From the NCBI GenBank assembly GCA_030696435.1, contig JAUYSF010000150.1:1-5809 (forward strand): 5,809 nucleotides of DNA. Reading direction: 5' to 3'. Every line of letters begins with the position of its first letter. The first letter of the stretch is position 1. Below, piece by piece: positions 4,731-5,809 of this stretch. Under the pieces are notes generated by a model that saw nothing but the letters and a program-made list of their open reading frames with translations, was not told the origin of the DNA and ran no database searches. A program made the position numbers and the translations under genes. The DNA is from Desulfoprunum sp. Lineage in GTDB: Bacteria; Desulfobacterota; Desulfobulbia; Desulfobulbales; Desulfocapsaceae.

Positions 4731-5809
4731 GTGCGGAAAATTCAACCGGTAGTACTTGCAGGTGGGACAGGATCCAGATTGTGGCCTTTATCTCGGGAAC
4801 TCTACCCCAAACAGCTGCTACAACTGACGGATCGGACCTCGCTTCTGCAGACCACCCTGTTGCGGGCCAGTGGTCTGCCTGAAACCCTGACGCCACTTAT
4901 TGTGGTGGGTGAAGAACATCGGTTTATTACCCGGACTCAGGTCGATGAATTGGCTCTTTTTCAAAACTATACGATTCTGCTGGAACCGGTCGGCCGCAAT
5001 ACGGCCCCCGCTATCTGTGCCGCTGTCGAGTATGCCCTTCAGCATGGCGATCCGGAGGCGATCCTGCTTGTCTTGCCGGCTGATCATATTGTCAGGGATC
5101 AGAAGAGATTTATCGAGGCGGTGGCTGAGGCGGTTGAGCTTGCCGAGGGTGGCGCTGTTGTGACCTTTGGCATAACCCCCCAGCACCCTGAAACAGGATA
5201 CGGCTATATTGAGAGAGGGGAGGGCTCTGCGGTTCTCTCTTTCAAGGAGAAGCCGACGCGGGAGGTGGCGGAACAGTATCTGCACAGCGGGAATTATTTC
5301 TGGAACAGCGGCATGTTTGCCTTCTCCGTGCAGGCCTTCCAGGCTGAAATGGCGCTCCATGCTCCGGAAATCGTAGCCTGTATGTCAGAAGCCGTCAGAT
5401 CCGGCCGGCGCGATGGCTGCTTCTATCGTCTGGATGACGGACAAATGGCCAAATGCCCCAGCGATTCCATCGATTATGCCCTGATGGAGAAGACTTCCAG
5501 GGCGGCGGTTGTCGCAGCTGATCTGGGTTGGAGTGATATCGGCTCCTGGCAGGCCCTGTGGCAGGTATTGGAGAAAGATAAAGATGGTAATGTATGTCAG
5601 GGTGATGTCCTCCTGGAGGATACCCGGAATTGCCTGATCAGGTCGGAGGATATGCTGGTTGCGGCAGTCGGTTTGGAAGATATCCTGGTGGTGGAGACCG
5701 CCGATGCTATACTGGTAGCGCCTCTTTCCCGGTCGCAGGAGGTGAAGAAGGTGGTTGCCCGCCTGAAAAAGGCCAAGCGCAAGGAGTTTATCTGTCACTC
5801 GACCGTCTT
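4731..5809 (+). CDS. manC: mannose-1-phosphate guanylyltransferase, probably bifunctional with mannose-6-phosphate isomerase (3' end outside window)
   Basis: This enzyme (ManC/AlgA/CpsB type) makes GDP-mannose from mannose 1-phosphate and GTP. The frame is open for 359 codons to the window edge with no stop. Visible motifs are the nucleotide-binding AGGTGSRLWPLSR (residues 10-22), PKQLL (26-30), EPVGRNTAPA (85-94), LPADH (115-119), TGYGYI (155-160), FKEKP (171-175), NYFWNSGMFAF (188-198), SIDYALME (246-253) and WSDIGSW (267-273). The last residues, KEFICHSTV, match the linker that in bifunctional members leads to a YRPWG motif and a C-terminal cupin isomerase domain. That domain would lie beyond the window, so bifunctionality is inferred. 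With it, manB and manC together would carry fructose 6-phosphate to GDP-mannose. The start is GTG with GAGAGGA six bases upstream. The gene follows manB by 58 bases. Confidence 0.95.
   Translation, partial: MRKIQPVVLAGGTGSRLWPLSRELYPKQLLQLTDRTSLLQTTLLRASGLPETLTPLIVVGEEHRFITRTQVDELALFQNYTILLEPVGRNTAPAICAAVEYALQHGDPEAILLVLPADHIVRDQKRFIEAVAEAVELAEGGAVVTFGITPQHPETGYGYIERGEGSAVLSFKEKPTREVAEQYLHSGNYFWNSGMFAFSVQAFQAEMALHAPEIVACMSEAVRSGRRDGCFYRLDDGQMAKCPSDSIDYALMEKTSRAAVVAADLGWSDIGSWQALWQVLEKDKDGNVCQGDVLLEDTRNCLIRSEDMLVAAVGLEDILVVETADAILVAPLSRSQEVKKVVARLKKAKRKEFICHSTV

Noticed and set aside
4818..5360. A 180-codon open frame on the - strand
   Set aside because: The + strand here encodes a continuous guanylyltransferase with all motifs, starting at GTG 4731; the antisense frame has no domain signature.

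Overview
The window looks like chromosomal DNA from an anaerobic, sulfate-reducer-like bacterium, probably in the Desulfobacterota. Three things suggest this: moderate-to-high GC, a UPF0280 (COG2122) protein typical of anaerobes and methanogens, and a short PilZ protein of a kind I associate with that phylum. The assignment is an inference from gene content, not from an rRNA or marker gene.

Left part (1-1363, + strand): the last 24 codons of an unidentified gene overlap the start of a complete UPF0280/ApbE-like gene (TAATG junction). A roughly 105-bp structured intergenic segment follows. It has imperfect terminal inverted repeats and a CAAT on each side, so it may be a small repeat element. 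Next comes a complete single-domain PilZ gene with its own Shine-Dalgarno sequence.

Middle (1418-3195, - strand): rmlA and rmlD, transcribed rmlA then rmlD, 8 bases apart, encode the first and last enzymes of dTDP-L-rhamnose synthesis. They converge on the PilZ gene. A strong GC hairpin spans the rmlD stop codon and a G-rich 10-base direct repeat lies between the two genes.

Right part (3314-5809, + strand): divergent from rmlA, a phosphomannomutase gene (manB type) and a GTG-started mannose-1-phosphate guanylyltransferase gene (manC/algA type) make GDP-mannose. The second gene runs off the window edge, before where the isomerase domain would be. The 118-bp divergent region has a plausible sigma70-type promoter facing manB, with a small palindrome over its -10 box.

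Taken together, the right two-thirds is a sugar-nucleotide supply locus (dTDP-rhamnose plus GDP-mannose) for lipopolysaccharide O-chain or exopolysaccharide. The PilZ gene beside it invites, but does not prove, a link to c-di-GMP signalling. I see no defence system, CRISPR array, tRNA, rRNA or insertion sequence. The enzymes belong to known families; the less ordinary items are the intergenic element, the PilZ motif deviation and the UPF0280 context.
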